Origin: an uncultured Lachnospiraceae bacterium | GTDB lineage: Bacteria; Bacillota; Clostridia; Lachnospirales; Lachnospiraceae | Length of the DNA: 64,000 nt | Reading direction: 5' to 3' | NCBI GenBank assembly: GCA_910587295.1 | Contig: CAJULP010000068.1 | Location: 1-64,000, forward strand | Shown: in pieces, positions 9,222-17,796 of the stretch | Layout of the letters: the number at the start of each line of letters is the position of its first letter | Numbering within the stretch: position 1 is the first letter of the stretch | Program-made: the position numbers and the translations under genes | Notes under the pieces: model-generated | What the model was told of the DNA's origin: nothing | What the model saw: only the letters and a program-made list of their open reading frames with translations | Database searches by the model: none

Positions 9222-9250
9222 TTTACACTTTCCCTTTAATCCGCTATAAT
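9222..9250 (+). promoter_or_regulatory. Promoter of the filament-like operon
   Basis: TTTACA (9222-9227), 17-bp spacer, TATAAT (9245-9250), about 40 bp upstream of the first ATG, which has AAAGGAG in front. Confidence 0.7.
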
Positions 9251-9289
9251 GTAGCTGTATTAAATCTACTTTAAGAAAGGAGCTGCCCC

Positions 9290-10267
9290 ATGCACAGAAA
9301 ATCTATGCTTATCTGTGTACTTTTCATATTGACTGCTTTGGTATCATTTAATGGCTGTGCTTCCGAAACAGGGGAAGCTTCCGTGAATACAAAGATTTTC
9401 GACACCAAGTCCGATAACAAGGCTGCTTCTAATCCCCAGCAATCCCCCGCCAAAAGGGAAACGGTCCGCAAATGTCTGGTTCCTGAAGCATCCGGGACAT
9501 TGACTTATGGGGACGATGCCATTTCCATAGACGCTTCCCACACTTCCGACGGTTACGTAATGGTCAAATACCAGGGAAACGCCTCAAAGGTAAAGCTTCA
9601 AGTTACGGTGCCGGATAATACGGTTTACACTTATACCCTTTCTTCCGGCGGCTATGAGACTTTTCCCCTGCCGGGCGGAAGCGGCAGTTACAAACTGGAT
9701 GTGCTGGAAAACGCCTACGATGATATGTACGCCCTGGCCCTTTCCCAGGACATCTCCGTTACCATAAGCGATGAATTTAAGCCATTTTTATACCCCAACC
9801 AATATGCCTGGTTTACGGAAGGCGACGCGGCGGTTACCTTCGGCATTGAGATATCGGACAATTCCTCCAGTGATCTTGATTATCTGGAGCAGGTCTATCT
9901 TTATGTGATCCAGAACATTACTTATGATGATGAGCTGGCCGCCACCGTCTCATCAGGTTACCTTCCCGACGTAGATACCACACTTCGGACCAAAAAAGGA
10001 ATCTGTTTTGACTATGCTTCTTTGATGGTAGCACTTTTGCGCTCCCAGGGAATCCCTACCAAGCTTCAGATCGGGTATTCCGGGGATGCCTACCATGCAT
10101 GGATCAGCGTTTACCTTAAGGAAGCCGGCTGGGTAGATAAGATCATTGAATTTGACGGAAAAAGCTGGTCCTTGATGGATCCCACTCTTGCAGCTAATAA
10201 CAGCCGCTCATCTGTCCAGAAGTATGTAGGCGATGGGAGCAAATACACGGTAAAATATGTCTATTAA
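9290..10267 (+). CDS. Lipoprotein with transglutaminase-like domain
   Basis: A 325-aa protein with a lipoprotein signal (hydrophobic stretch, then FNGC; lipidated Cys23). Residues about 60-160 look beta-rich. The C-terminal part is a transglutaminase/protease-like core with the triad in order: Cys239 in KKGICFDYA, His269 in YHAWI, Asp297 in LMDPT. Spacing is normal for the family, so the enzyme looks intact. Such domains crosslink or hydrolyse proteins or peptidoglycan peptides outside the cell. It is the first gene of the filament-like operon and its end nearly touches the GspF/PilC gene, which suggests an extracellular role linked to that apparatus. Confidence 0.85.
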   Translation: MHRKSMLICVLFILTALVSFNGCASETGEASVNTKIFDTKSDNKAASNPQQSPAKRETVRKCLVPEASGTLTYGDDAISIDASHTSDGYVMVKYQGNASKVKLQVTVPDNTVYTYTLSSGGYETFPLPGGSGSYKLDVLENAYDDMYALALSQDISVTISDEFKPFLYPNQYAWFTEGDAAVTFGIEISDNSSSDLDYLEQVYLYVIQNITYDDELAATVSSGYLPDVDTTLRTKKGICFDYASLMVALLRSQGIPTKLQIGYSGDAYHAWISVYLKEAGWVDKIIEFDGKSWSLMDPTLAANNSRSSVQKYVGDGSKYTVKYVY

Positions 10268-10307
10268 TCAGTTTATTGAACAAACGAAACATGGAGGATT
10301 ATCAACT

Positions 10308-11342
10308 ATGAAACCTTTTTCCAGTCTGGAATTAGCATCATTTTGCGGACAGATCGCCCTGATCCTGAAAGCAGGTATTTCATCTTTGGAAGGACTTACC
10401 ATCATGCAGGAGGATGCCTCTTCTCCCGATGAAAAGGAAGTGCTTAATGCGCTCCTTAGCAATATGCAGGAAACCGGAAGCCTGTATCAAGCCATGGATT
10501 CCCTGAAGCTTTATCCCCCTTACATGCTCCATATGGTCCAGATTGGTGAGGAGACCGGTACTCTTGACAGTGTGATGGCCTCCCTGCAAAGCCATTACAC
10601 CAGGGAAGATTCCATCCGCAAAAGTATCCGTAATTCCATCACTTACCCTATGATCATGGTAGCCATGATGGCGTTGGTGATCATCGTCCTTCTGGTAAAG
10701 GTGATGCCCGTATTCAATCAGGTATTTATCCAGCTTGGCACGGAAATGACCGGTTTTTCCAGGACCCTTATGAATGCAGGTACCGTAATAAGCCGCTACT
10801 CCATTGTTTTTATCATATTGTTGGCTGCCATCACGGTATTTGCCTTTTATGGCATCCGGACCGCGTCCGGAAGGCGCCTGTTCCAAAAGATCGGTTACCG
10901 GCTTTCCTTTACAAGAGCTATCTATGACGAAATCGCCGCCTGCCGGTTCGCCAGCGGGATGGCTCTTACCTTAAGCAGCGGCTTAAACCCGGACCGCAGC
11001 ATGGAATTGGTGACCTCCCTAAATGACGACCCCATTTTCGGGCAGAAGATCAGCCTGTGCCAGCAAAAAGTGCAGGAAGGGGAAGATCTATCCCAGGCCC
11101 TTTTTACCTCCGGCATGTTTACAGGGGTTTATGCAAGGATGGCGTCCATCGGCTCTAAAACCGGTTCCATGGATCAGGTAATGGATGAGATTGCAGGCCT
11201 TTATCAGGATGATATTGATACCCGCATGAACAATCTTCTTGCGGTTTTAGAACCAACGTTAGTCGTTTTGTTATCCCTGATCGTAGGGGTGATCTTGTTA
11301 TCGGTGATGCTGCCGCTTATGGGGATCATGTCCAGCATTTAA
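10308..11342 (+). CDS. Type II secretion / type IV pilus inner-membrane platform protein (GspF/PilC family)
   Basis: About 344 aa from the ATG at 10308, which has GGAGG 10 bp upstream; an earlier in-frame ATG at 10257 would overlap the previous gene without a ribosome site. Two T2SSF repeats are visible: the first with LEGLTIMQ and a GEETGTLDSVMASL motif, the second with GLNPDRSMELV and an IGSKTGSMDQVMDEIA motif. Three transmembrane segments lie at about 115-138, 160-185 and the C-terminus. This is the membrane platform that couples the cytosolic ATPase to pilin assembly. It is the only platform gene in the operon. Confidence 0.92.
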   Translation: MKPFSSLELASFCGQIALILKAGISSLEGLTIMQEDASSPDEKEVLNALLSNMQETGSLYQAMDSLKLYPPYMLHMVQIGEETGTLDSVMASLQSHYTREDSIRKSIRNSITYPMIMVAMMALVIIVLLVKVMPVFNQVFIQLGTEMTGFSRTLMNAGTVISRYSIVFIILLAAITVFAFYGIRTASGRRLFQKIGYRLSFTRAIYDEIAACRFASGMALTLSSGLNPDRSMELVTSLNDDPIFGQKISLCQQKVQEGEDLSQALFTSGMFTGVYARMASIGSKTGSMDQVMDEIAGLYQDDIDTRMNNLLAVLEPTLVVLLSLIVGVILLSVMLPLMGIMSSI

Positions 11343-11359
11343 CTTAAAGGAGTTTACAT

Positions 11360-11689
11360 ATGAACCGTTTCGTATATCGTAAACAGAAACATCCCATGCC
11401 TAAGCTGGCCTTATCAGTGGGTGTATTTGCTCTTACCGCACTCCTATTTTTTCAGGGGATTTCCTCCATCTCGGAAGGCACCAGAAAACGCCAGAAGGAA
11501 AGCCTTGAAAATGCGGTCATGCGCAGCATTACCCACTGCTATGCCGTGGAAGGCACTTATCCGTCCAGTCTTGAATATCTGAAGGAAAACTATGGCCTGA
11601 CCTACGATGAGACCGTCTTTTTTGTAGACTATCAGACCATCGGTTCTAATATTCTGCCGGATGTCACCATCATTGAGAGGGGGAACTGA
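11360..11689 (+). CDS. Small pilin-like membrane protein
   Basis: A 109-aa protein with AAAGGAG before the ATG. One helix at about 14-32 is followed by an extracellular domain with ENAVMRSITHCYAVEGTYP and SLEYLKENYGL. This N-helix plus 'YAVEGTYP..L.YL...YGL' pattern is like the periplasmic head of minor pseudopilins, but the classical prepilin cleavage motif (G/S then hydrophobic with Glu at +5) is absent. It overlaps nothing and sits between the platform gene and the DUF4860-like gene. Function in the filament is inferred from position. Confidence 0.65.
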   Translation: MNRFVYRKQKHPMPKLALSVGVFALTALLFFQGISSISEGTRKRQKESLENAVMRSITHCYAVEGTYPSSLEYLKENYGLTYDETVFFVDYQTIGSNILPDVTIIERGN

Positions 11690-11693
11690 TTTT

Positions 11694-12176
11694 ATGGGAT
11701 TTCATTTAAGACGTAAACATATGATCGACCTGCTGTTCCCGATCGCTTTATTTTTTGTTTTTGCATTATCGGCGCTGACCCTGGTCCTGTTTGCTGCCAG
11801 AGTTTACCGTTCCACTACGGAAAATTCTTCCCTCCAGTATACATCCCGGACGGGCTTATCTTACATCAGCGAAAAGATCCACCAGAATGACGGGAACGGG
11901 GCTATTACTCTTGGAAGCTTTGACGGTTGTGACGCCCTTATCATGGAACAGGAATTGGGGGAGGAAACTTACCTGACTTACATCTACGCCAATGACCAAA
12001 GCTTAAAAGAACTTTTTATCAAATCCGGCGTTAACGCAAAGGCTGCAGATGGCCGGACGATCCTGGATATCCAGAATTTTTCCATCCGGCAGCTTTCCGA
12101 AAATCTGTTCCGTTTTGACTGTACAGACGCCAAAGGCCAGGCAAGCTCCACCATCGTGGGAGTCAGAAGCAAATAG
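11694..12176 (+). CDS. DUF4860-like membrane protein
   Basis: About 160 aa from the ATG at 11694, preceded by AGAGGGGG. An N-terminal helix (about 12-36) follows a short basic segment (RRKH). The rest is an extracytoplasmic beta-rich domain (TGLSYISEKIHQND...). The layout and the surrounding genes fit DUF4860, a family I associate with type IV filament-like clusters of Clostridia; this is recalled, not searched. It overlaps no neighbour in frame and is followed 25 bp later by the next pilin-like gene. Confidence 0.65.
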   Translation: MGFHLRRKHMIDLLFPIALFFVFALSALTLVLFAARVYRSTTENSSLQYTSRTGLSYISEKIHQNDGNGAITLGSFDGCDALIMEQELGEETYLTYIYANDQSLKELFIKSGVNAKAADGRTILDIQNFSIRQLSENLFRFDCTDAKGQASSTIVGVRSK

Positions 12177-12201
12177 ATCTTACCAGAAAGGACACTATCC
12201 A

Positions 12202-12690
12202 ATGACACCAAAAAACAGGGCACGCTCATCCAGCCTATTTCTTATGGAATTAATACTTGCCATTCTCTTTTTTTCTGTGGCAAGCGCTGTCTGCGTGCAA
12301 TTTTTTGTTAAATCCCATCTGCTGAACCTGGAATCCAAAGCATTAACCCATGCAGTCAACGAGTGTTCCGGCGCAGCGGAGATCATCTCTACGGCAGACT
12401 CCCTTACGGACGGCCTTACACTTTTGCAAGCCCAATATCCACACGCAGATGTACTGCTTTCTGAAAAAAACGGCGCCATCCGGGTTTATTATGACGATTC
12501 TTTTTCAGAATGTCAAAAACCCCATGCCGCCTATATGCTGGACATTGATTTAACTTACAACGGGCAGATGATCGGCCTGTCCTTATCCATGGTTCAGGCA
12601 GATGCAAAATCAGCCGGCCGGGAAACGCCCATTTATCAATTGGAAACCAAACACTACATTGCAAGGGAGACCAATGCCCATGAAAAATAA
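12202..12690 (+). CDS. Type IV prepilin-like protein with class-III style leader
   Basis: About 162 aa from the ATG at 12202, preceded by AGAAAGGA. The N-terminus reads ARSSSLFLMELILAILFFSV: a basic leader, then Ser before a hydrophobic helix with Glu at the fifth position (LFLME), which matches a prepilin cleavage site with Ser rather than Gly at -1. Residues about 12-35 form the helix that would pack in a filament core. The remainder is a small globular domain. A prepilin peptidase would be needed and is not encoded in the window. The stop lies inside the next gene, so the two are coupled. Confidence 0.7.
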   Translation: MTPKNRARSSSLFLMELILAILFFSVASAVCVQFFVKSHLLNLESKALTHAVNECSGAAEIISTADSLTDGLTLLQAQYPHADVLLSEKNGAIRVYYDDSFSECQKPHAAYMLDIDLTYNGQMIGLSLSMVQADAKSAGRETPIYQLETKHYIARETNAHEK

Positions 12691-13189
12691 AGAGAAACAA
12701 CAGTCTTATTTTGTAAATATCGGCTCGTCCTCCCTGCTGGTCATATTCCTGATCCTATGTCTTGTCACCTTTGCTATCCTTTCTCTGTCAAGTGCCAAAA
12801 GCGATCATTCTTTCAGCCAGCGGCTGGCACAGCACAGGCGGGTTTATTATGAAGCATCGGCGAAGGCGGAGGAAACCGTGGGTGAAATAGACCTTATCCT
12901 TGCCAGCGCTTCCGATTCTTCTGACGGATTTGACCATTACCTCTCCTCTGTCAGCACCGCCTTAAACGAAAGCCAGATAAACGGCATTTCTGTTAATTGC
13001 AATACGGAAAAAGATAATACCGTTATCTCCTTTCAGATTCCCGCTGGAGAATCCCAATCTCTGCAGGTAGCCCTTCAGGTAACGGACTACCGGAAAGCCA
13101 AAACCTATTATACCATAAAAACATGGCAGGTGGTCAATCATGGCGGGCAGGAAAGTGACCGCCCGCTGAACCTGATCTCAATACCGTAA
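12680..13189 (+). CDS. Small membrane protein of the filament-like operon
   Basis: About 169 aa from ATG 12680 (ATG 12674 is also possible); AAGGGAGA precedes both. It overlaps the end of the preceding pilin-like gene. One helix at about 18-40 (SSSLLVIFLILCLVTFAIL) is followed by an extracellular domain with LAQHRRVYYEASAKAEETV, a helix pattern like the spine of minor pilins. No Glu at +5 is seen. Unknown family; role in the filament apparatus is inferred from its place between a prepilin-like gene and the ATPase. Confidence 0.6.
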   Translation: MKNKEKQQSYFVNIGSSSLLVIFLILCLVTFAILSLSSAKSDHSFSQRLAQHRRVYYEASAKAEETVGEIDLILASASDSSDGFDHYLSSVSTALNESQINGISVNCNTEKDNTVISFQIPAGESQSLQVALQVTDYRKAKTYYTIKTWQVVNHGGQESDRPLNLISIP

Positions 13190-13239
13190 GGTTTGATCCA
13201 TTTTGCACCTACAACAATCAATAAAAGGAGTTTACCCCT

Positions 13240-14295
13240 ATGGACTTAAAAGAATGTTTGCATCAGGCCATTTCGGCCAATGCTTCCGATGTGTTTATCA
13301 TTGCCGGACTTCCGGTCTCTTTCCGGAAAAACGGCGTTATATGCCAGTTTGGCGAGGAGAAACTGCTTCCTTCCGACACCCAGACTGTCCTGACCGATAT
13401 TTATAAATATGCCAGCGACCGGGATATAAACCGTCTTTACGAAAACGGGGATGATGACTTTTCTTTCGCAATTACGGGGCTGTCACGTTTCCGCGTCAGC
13501 GCCTATAAGCAGCGCGGTTCTTTGTCTGCAGTCATCCGTATCATCACCTTTGATCTACCGGATCCCCGCGCCCTGCATATCCCTGATTATGTGCTTCATT
13601 TAGGAGAAAGCGGAAAAGGCATGGTGCTTGTCACCGGCCCTGCGGGCAGCGGTAAATCCACCACCTTAGCCTGCATGATCGACCAGATCAACCAGACTCA
13701 GCAAAAGCATATCATTACCTTAGAAGACCCTTTGGAATATCTCCACCGCCATGCGAAAGGTGTTGTCAGTCAGCGTGAGATCAACGTGGATACGGAAAAT
13801 TATGTCAGCGCTCTGCGTGCGGCATTACGACAAAGCCCGGATGTGATCCTTTTAGGTGAAATGCGGGATTATGAAACCATTGATGTTGCCATGACGGCTG
13901 CCGAGACCGGGCATCTGCTCCTGTCCACGCTCCATACCATCGGCGCCGCCAACACCATTGACCGTATCATTGATGTTTTCCCTGCCAACCAGCAAAAGCA
14001 GATCGGTGTACAGCTTTCCACCGTGTTAAACGCCGTGGTTTCCCAGCAATTGGTTCCTACCGTGGACGGGAAGATGGTTCCGGCACTGGAAATTATGACT
14101 GTGACCCCTGCCATCCGAAATATGATCCGCGATAACAAGGTGCCCCAGATTGACGGAATTATCTATTCCTCTATGAAAGAAGATATGATCTCCATGGACG
14201 GCAGCCTGCTTAACCTGTATAAGCAGGGGATTATCAGCAGGGATACGGCACTTAGATATTCCACGAATGCGGAAATGCTGGTGAAGAAACTGTAA
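13240..14295 (+). CDS. PilT/VirB11-family secretion ATPase
   Basis: A 351-aa hexameric-type ATPase with AAAAGGAG before its ATG. An N-terminal PAS-like domain (DVFIIAGLPVSFR) is followed by Walker A GPAGSGKST (133-141, Lys139), an Asp box (ITLEDPLEYLH), Walker B with Glu207 in VILLGEMRD, and the His box (AETGHLLLSTLHT). Length and motifs match retraction-type PilT rather than the longer PilB. Being the only ATPase in the operon it may drive assembly as well as disassembly. It is the last gene before a hairpin. Confidence 0.9.
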   Translation: MDLKECLHQAISANASDVFIIAGLPVSFRKNGVICQFGEEKLLPSDTQTVLTDIYKYASDRDINRLYENGDDDFSFAITGLSRFRVSAYKQRGSLSAVIRIITFDLPDPRALHIPDYVLHLGESGKGMVLVTGPAGSGKSTTLACMIDQINQTQQKHIITLEDPLEYLHRHAKGVVSQREINVDTENYVSALRAALRQSPDVILLGEMRDYETIDVAMTAAETGHLLLSTLHTIGAANTIDRIIDVFPANQQKQIGVQLSTVLNAVVSQQLVPTVDGKMVPALEIMTVTPAIRNMIRDNKVPQIDGIIYSSMKEDMISMDGSLLNLYKQGIISRDTALRYSTNAEMLVKKL

Positions 14296-14301
14296 GATTG
14301 A

Positions 14302-14329
14302 AAATCTGCCCTTTGATCAGGGCAGATTT
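14302..14329. terminator. Hairpin between convergent genes
   Basis: 11-bp perfect stem (AAATCTGCCCT, loop TTGATC, AGGGCAGATTT) between the PilT-like gene and the convergent CmpB-like gene. The U-tract is weak on both sides (TTTC). Confidence 0.65.
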
Positions 14330-15661
14330 CTAGTGCGGATCCACCACCTTTGCATTCGGGTATATCCGTTCCATCCGTTCGTCGTCAAACCGCTCATCCA
14401 AAAACTCTTCCAGCGCGTTTCCACTTTCTACCCGGCTTTCGGCCGCCTGTCTCTCCCCGTACCTTGCAAGGGCCAAAGCCGAGACAAGGCAGTTTATCAC
14501 CATAAACAAGATCAATACATTGCACAGAATCTTTCCCTTATTAATAGGAAGCTTCTCAATCCAGCCGGATAGCTTTGGGTACAAAAGCTTCATCCAGATC
14601 ACTGCCGCAATCCCCCAGAAGAAACAGTAAAGAAGATTGATCCTCCCTCCAAGGTTAAACCGAAAACCACTGTAATCCCAAAAAACCGTTCCAAACACCA
14701 GCTCGGTAAATACACTGCATATGTATTCATAAGCGCCGCCAAGCAGCGTTCCTGCCGCAAAAATATAAGAATCGCTTTTATTCCGGATTCGATATAAGAC
14801 CGCCGTGAGCAAAGCACATCCCAGCCCCCACACGATGCTGAACGGACCATAGACCACACTGCTGCGGCTCATCAGACGGCCGGTAGTGATAAGACAAAAG
14901 ACCGTCTCCGTAATATCCCCCAAAAACGCCCCAATGAAAAACAGGCTGAACAGCTTATAAAAACCGCACCCTTTTGCAAACACCTTGGGCTTTTCTTTCA
15001 AGATGGCGTCCACCTTTAATACTTCCGGTGAAATTGCCGGAAAAGCCTTTTCCATACGCCTTACAATACGCTTGGTAATGGCATTTTCCAAAAGACGGGA
15101 AACCTGCCCCATCCCTTCTGTCAGTTGGGCAAGCTGTTCCACCTTCTTTTGCATCCCTCTTATGGCAAGGGTCGTTCCGATAGCGTCAAGCACTAAAAAA
15201 GCTGCCAGCGCCCACAGGATGGCTGTTCCGGCTAAACCGGGGATCAATCCCACAAGCACAGAAAGCATAGGGCTGGCCAGATAAGTCAACAGTATTGCAA
15301 AGCCGCCCCATAACAGGGAATAGCGGGCGCAGATGTAACCTTCAAAGTTAAACCGTATCCCGGAGTAATCCCACCATTTTTTGTGGAATAGTTTTTCCAG
15401 CAAAGCCCCTGTGAAAAACTCAATAAAGGAGGCAAGAATCATGCCTCCCAAAAAGAGAAAGAACGGCTTTCCGGTAAGCTCCGGCAGGAAAAGAGCGAAA
15501 GCCACTGCCCCTGTTCCGTAGATTGGGCAGAATGGCCCGCTTACAAACCCCCTGTTGATAAATTTCTTCTTCCTTATGGCAGCGATACATACCTCGCCGC
15601 ACCAGCCGATAAAAGAATAAATAAAATAAAACCAGCATAACTCATAGAACGTATAACTCAT
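14330..15661 (-). CDS. CmpB-type putative ABC-transporter membrane protein, internally duplicated
   Basis: A 443-aa multi-pass protein with AGGAG before the ATG. It matches the 'putative ABC-transporter type IV' (CmpB) family by FIYSFIGWCGEVCIAAIR and GPFCPIYGTG near the start. The same layout recurs in the second half (FIGAFLGDITETVFC, then VYGPFSIVWGLG, then WDYSGFRFNLGGRINLLYC matching WDYSGIRFNFEGYICARYS in the first half). So the protein is a tandem fusion of two CmpB domains joined by a cytosolic linker with a coiled-coil-like helix. Transport substrate is unknown; these proteins often lack an adjacent ATPase, as here. Confidence 0.8.
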   Translation of the reverse strand: MSYTFYELCWFYFIYSFIGWCGEVCIAAIRKKKFINRGFVSGPFCPIYGTGAVAFALFLPELTGKPFFLFLGGMILASFIEFFTGALLEKLFHKKWWDYSGIRFNFEGYICARYSLLWGGFAILLTYLASPMLSVLVGLIPGLAGTAILWALAAFLVLDAIGTTLAIRGMQKKVEQLAQLTEGMGQVSRLLENAITKRIVRRMEKAFPAISPEVLKVDAILKEKPKVFAKGCGFYKLFSLFFIGAFLGDITETVFCLITTGRLMSRSSVVYGPFSIVWGLGCALLTAVLYRIRNKSDSYIFAAGTLLGGAYEYICSVFTELVFGTVFWDYSGFRFNLGGRINLLYCFFWGIAAVIWMKLLYPKLSGWIEKLPINKGKILCNVLILFMVINCLVSALALARYGERQAAESRVESGNALEEFLDERFDDERMERIYPNAKVVDPH

Positions 15662-15676
15662 CTTTACTCCTAAATT

Positions 15677-16162
15677 TTACATCCTTCTTTTGTAGTACGC
15701 ATTTGCGATCAAATAGGAAAACAGAAATACATAGATCACGAAAAGCAGCATTTTAATCAGGTATGGATAAAAAATCCCACCGACCATGGCCGTCACAAAA
15801 CAGACCACAAGCAATATTTTAACGGCCGCAAGAAGCGCTTTATTCCTAATTTCCTGATTTCTCTCGTCATAATTTTCCAGCCTGCTTTTCTTTAACTTCT
15901 CTTCATCCTTAAGCAAAAACAGGTTTCTGATATATAAAACAATCGCCGCCACCATGATCCCGGCACCTGTGCCACAGTACACCCCCAGCATATAATCAGG
16001 AATGCTCAACGTTCCGCCGCTTTCCGCAAGCGCCGCAGCAGCCGCTTCCCCGGCTCCGCCTATGGCCATAAATAAAAGCCAGCCGTTCCTGTCCTTTAAT
16101 TCCTTCCGGTATTCCTCGTTGGTCGTTGCCGTTGTCTGGCAAAAAATTCCCCTCATACTCAT
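15677..16162 (-). CDS. Membrane protein paired with an HTH regulator
   Basis: A 161-aa protein with four predicted helices in two pairs (about 28-45, 58-81, 107-128, 131-155), with a basic DERNQEIRNKA-type loop between them. It overlaps the upstream HTH gene by 4 bp. Small HTH/membrane pairs of this kind, with the DER...KA loop reminiscent of DUF2178, are widespread in Firmicutes and archaea, but the function is unknown. Expression should follow the autoregulated promoter upstream of the HTH gene. Confidence 0.65.
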   Translation of the reverse strand: MSMRGIFCQTTATTNEEYRKELKDRNGWLLFMAIGGAGEAAAAALAESGGTLSIPDYMLGVYCGTGAGIMVAAIVLYIRNLFLLKDEEKLKKSRLENYDERNQEIRNKALLAAVKILLVVCFVTAMVGGIFYPYLIKMLLFVIYVFLFSYLIANAYYKRRM

Positions 16163-16368
16163 AGATTTTCATCCGCCTTATCAAATACAATCAATTCTTC
16201 AATGGTCACATCAAAATATTGGGCAAGCTTATGGGCAAGCACCAGGGAAGCCTTGTATCTCCCGCCTTCTAACGAGATAATCGTCTGCCTCGTCACATTG
16301 ACCGCATCCGCAAGCTCCTCCTGGGTGACCCCCCTCTTTTTCCTGTATTCCGCAATTTTTGTCTGCAA
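16159..16368 (-). CDS. Small XRE-family transcriptional regulator
   Basis: A 69-aa protein consisting almost only of a Cro/CI helix-turn-helix (RGVTQEELADAVNVTRQTIISLEGGRY, about 12-38), followed by LAHKLAQYFDVTIEELI. It resembles the YozG group. It is translationally coupled to the membrane protein downstream. Three copies of an 18-bp near-palindrome overlap its promoter, so autorepression is likely. Confidence 0.88.
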   Translation of the reverse strand: MQTKIAEYRKKRGVTQEELADAVNVTRQTIISLEGGRYKASLVLAHKLAQYFDVTIEELIVFDKADENL

Positions 16369-16393
16369 AAGATTCCCATCCTTTCCTCATAAA

Positions 16394-16458
16394 TGTATAG
16401 CGCGCTTTACACGTTAAAGTATAGTACACTTTACATCATGTGTCAAGCACGCTTTACA
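16394..16458 (-). promoter_or_regulatory. Consensus promoter overlapped by three operator copies
   Basis: Minus-strand promoter: TTGACA (16446-16441), 17-bp spacer, TATACT (16423-16418). Three related 18-mers lie at 16394-16411 (TGTATAGCGCGCTTTACA), 16418-16435 (AGTATAGTACACTTTACA) and 16441-16458 (TGTCAAGCACGCTTTACA), with starts 24 and 23 bp apart. The first is nearly a perfect palindrome. Sites two and three cover the -10 and -35. Likely binding sites of the HTH protein just downstream. Confidence 0.75.
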
Positions 16459-16485
16459 TTTTTTGTATTTGATATAAAAGGCTGC

Positions 16486-17796
16486 CTACTTCTCCATCTT
16501 CCAGAAATATGCGCTATAGGGGGGGAGTGTGCTCCCGCCGCCAAAGTCATGCATCTGTCCTGTGATCAGATCCACTGCCGTTCCGCAGCCTGCGTCAAAA
16601 TGCGCCGTATAACTCTCCCCGTCCGCATTCACCGCAACAAGCACTCTCTCCCCATCCGCCTTACGCTCGAAGATACACTGCTTGTTTGTCAAAACCACAG
16701 ACCTGAAATCTCCGTAATTAAGAGCTTTCGATTCCTTCTTTGCCGCCGCAAGGGCACTGATCCATTCCGTAAGGCTATTTTCTTCCGGTTTGTCAAAGCA
16801 TGCCCGAAGCGCCGGGTCGCCTTCCCGCTTATCCGCTTTAGCCCCCCACTCGCTTCCGTAATACACGCAGGGGATTCCCGGCATACCAAAACTCATGGCG
16901 TAGATCAGCGGAAGATGCTTCTCATTACTTAAGATACTTGCAATCCTGGATACATCATGGTTATCCACAAAAGAAAAGAAATGCTTTCCTTTATAAAGGG
17001 TCCAATTCTCCGGTCCAAACTGGCGGAGCAGGGAATGAACGATCTCAAACATGTTCATGCTGTTAAAACTGGAATGCAGCCCCTTATAGCATTCATAATT
17101 CGTAACGGAATGGCACATACCGTCATTCGCCCACTGGTTGTAATCCCCATGCAGAGTCTCCCCTACCAAAAAGAAGTCCGGCTTTAGCCCGTCACAGAAC
17201 TGGCGGAGCCTTCTCAGGAAATCGTGGTCTAAGCAATACGCTACATCCAGCCTGAGCCCGTCAATGTCAAACTCTTCCACCCAGCCTTTCACCGCCGATA
17301 AGATATGGTTTACCACTGCCTCATTTTTAAGGTTCAGCTTGACCAGGTCATAATTGCCTTCCCAGCCTTCGTACCAAAGACCGTCATTATAATTGGAATT
17401 TCCATCAAAGTTAATATGGAACCAATCCTTATAAGGGGAATCCCAACGCTTTTGTAAAACATCCTGAAATGCCCAAAAGCCCCTGCCGACGTGATTGAAC
17501 ACACCATCCAGCACCACCTTGATCCCTTCCTCATGGAGGGCATCACACACCTTCTTGAAATCTTCATTGGTGCCTAACCTTGTATCAATCTTCGTATAAT
17601 CCCTCGTATTATACCCGTGAGTGTCCGACTCAAACACCGGGGAAAAATAAATAGCGTTGGCCCCTAACTTCTTGATATGGGGAACCCATTCTTCCACCTT
17701 TAAGATCCGATGCTCCAAAACCCCGTCATTTTCAAAGGGCGCCCCACAAAAACCTAACGGATAGATCTGGTAAAAAACACTTTCATATGCCCACAT
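16486..17796 (-). CDS. GH13 alpha-amylase family enzyme (maltodextrin-type glucosidase)
   Basis: A 436-aa single-domain GH13 enzyme; CAGGAGG precedes the ATG. The conserved regions are in order: DGVFNH (97-102), GLRLDVA with nucleophile Asp184, VGET with acid/base Glu213, and FVDNHD with Asp278. There is no signal peptide, so it acts in the cytosol. The length is near that of neopullulanase/cyclomaltodextrinase cores without the N-terminal domain, so cleavage of short alpha-glucans is the best guess. It is a monocistronic unit. Confidence 0.88.
   Translation of the reverse strand: MWAYESVFYQIYPLGFCGAPFENDGVLEHRILKVEEWVPHIKKLGANAIYFSPVFESDTHGYNTRDYTKIDTRLGTNEDFKKVCDALHEEGIKVVLDGVFNHVGRGFWAFQDVLQKRWDSPYKDWFHINFDGNSNYNDGLWYEGWEGNYDLVKLNLKNEAVVNHILSAVKGWVEEFDIDGLRLDVAYCLDHDFLRRLRQFCDGLKPDFFLVGETLHGDYNQWANDGMCHSVTNYECYKGLHSSFNSMNMFEIVHSLLRQFGPENWTLYKGKHFFSFVDNHDVSRIASILSNEKHLPLIYAMSFGMPGIPCVYYGSEWGAKADKREGDPALRACFDKPEENSLTEWISALAAAKKESKALNYGDFRSVVLTNKQCIFERKADGERVLVAVNADGESYTAHFDAGCGTAVDLITGQMHDFGGGSTLPPYSAYFWKMEK

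Noticed and set aside
10257..10307. Longer N-terminus for the GspF/PilC protein
   Set aside because: It would overlap the upstream gene without a ribosome site, while ATG 10308 has GGAGG at good spacing.
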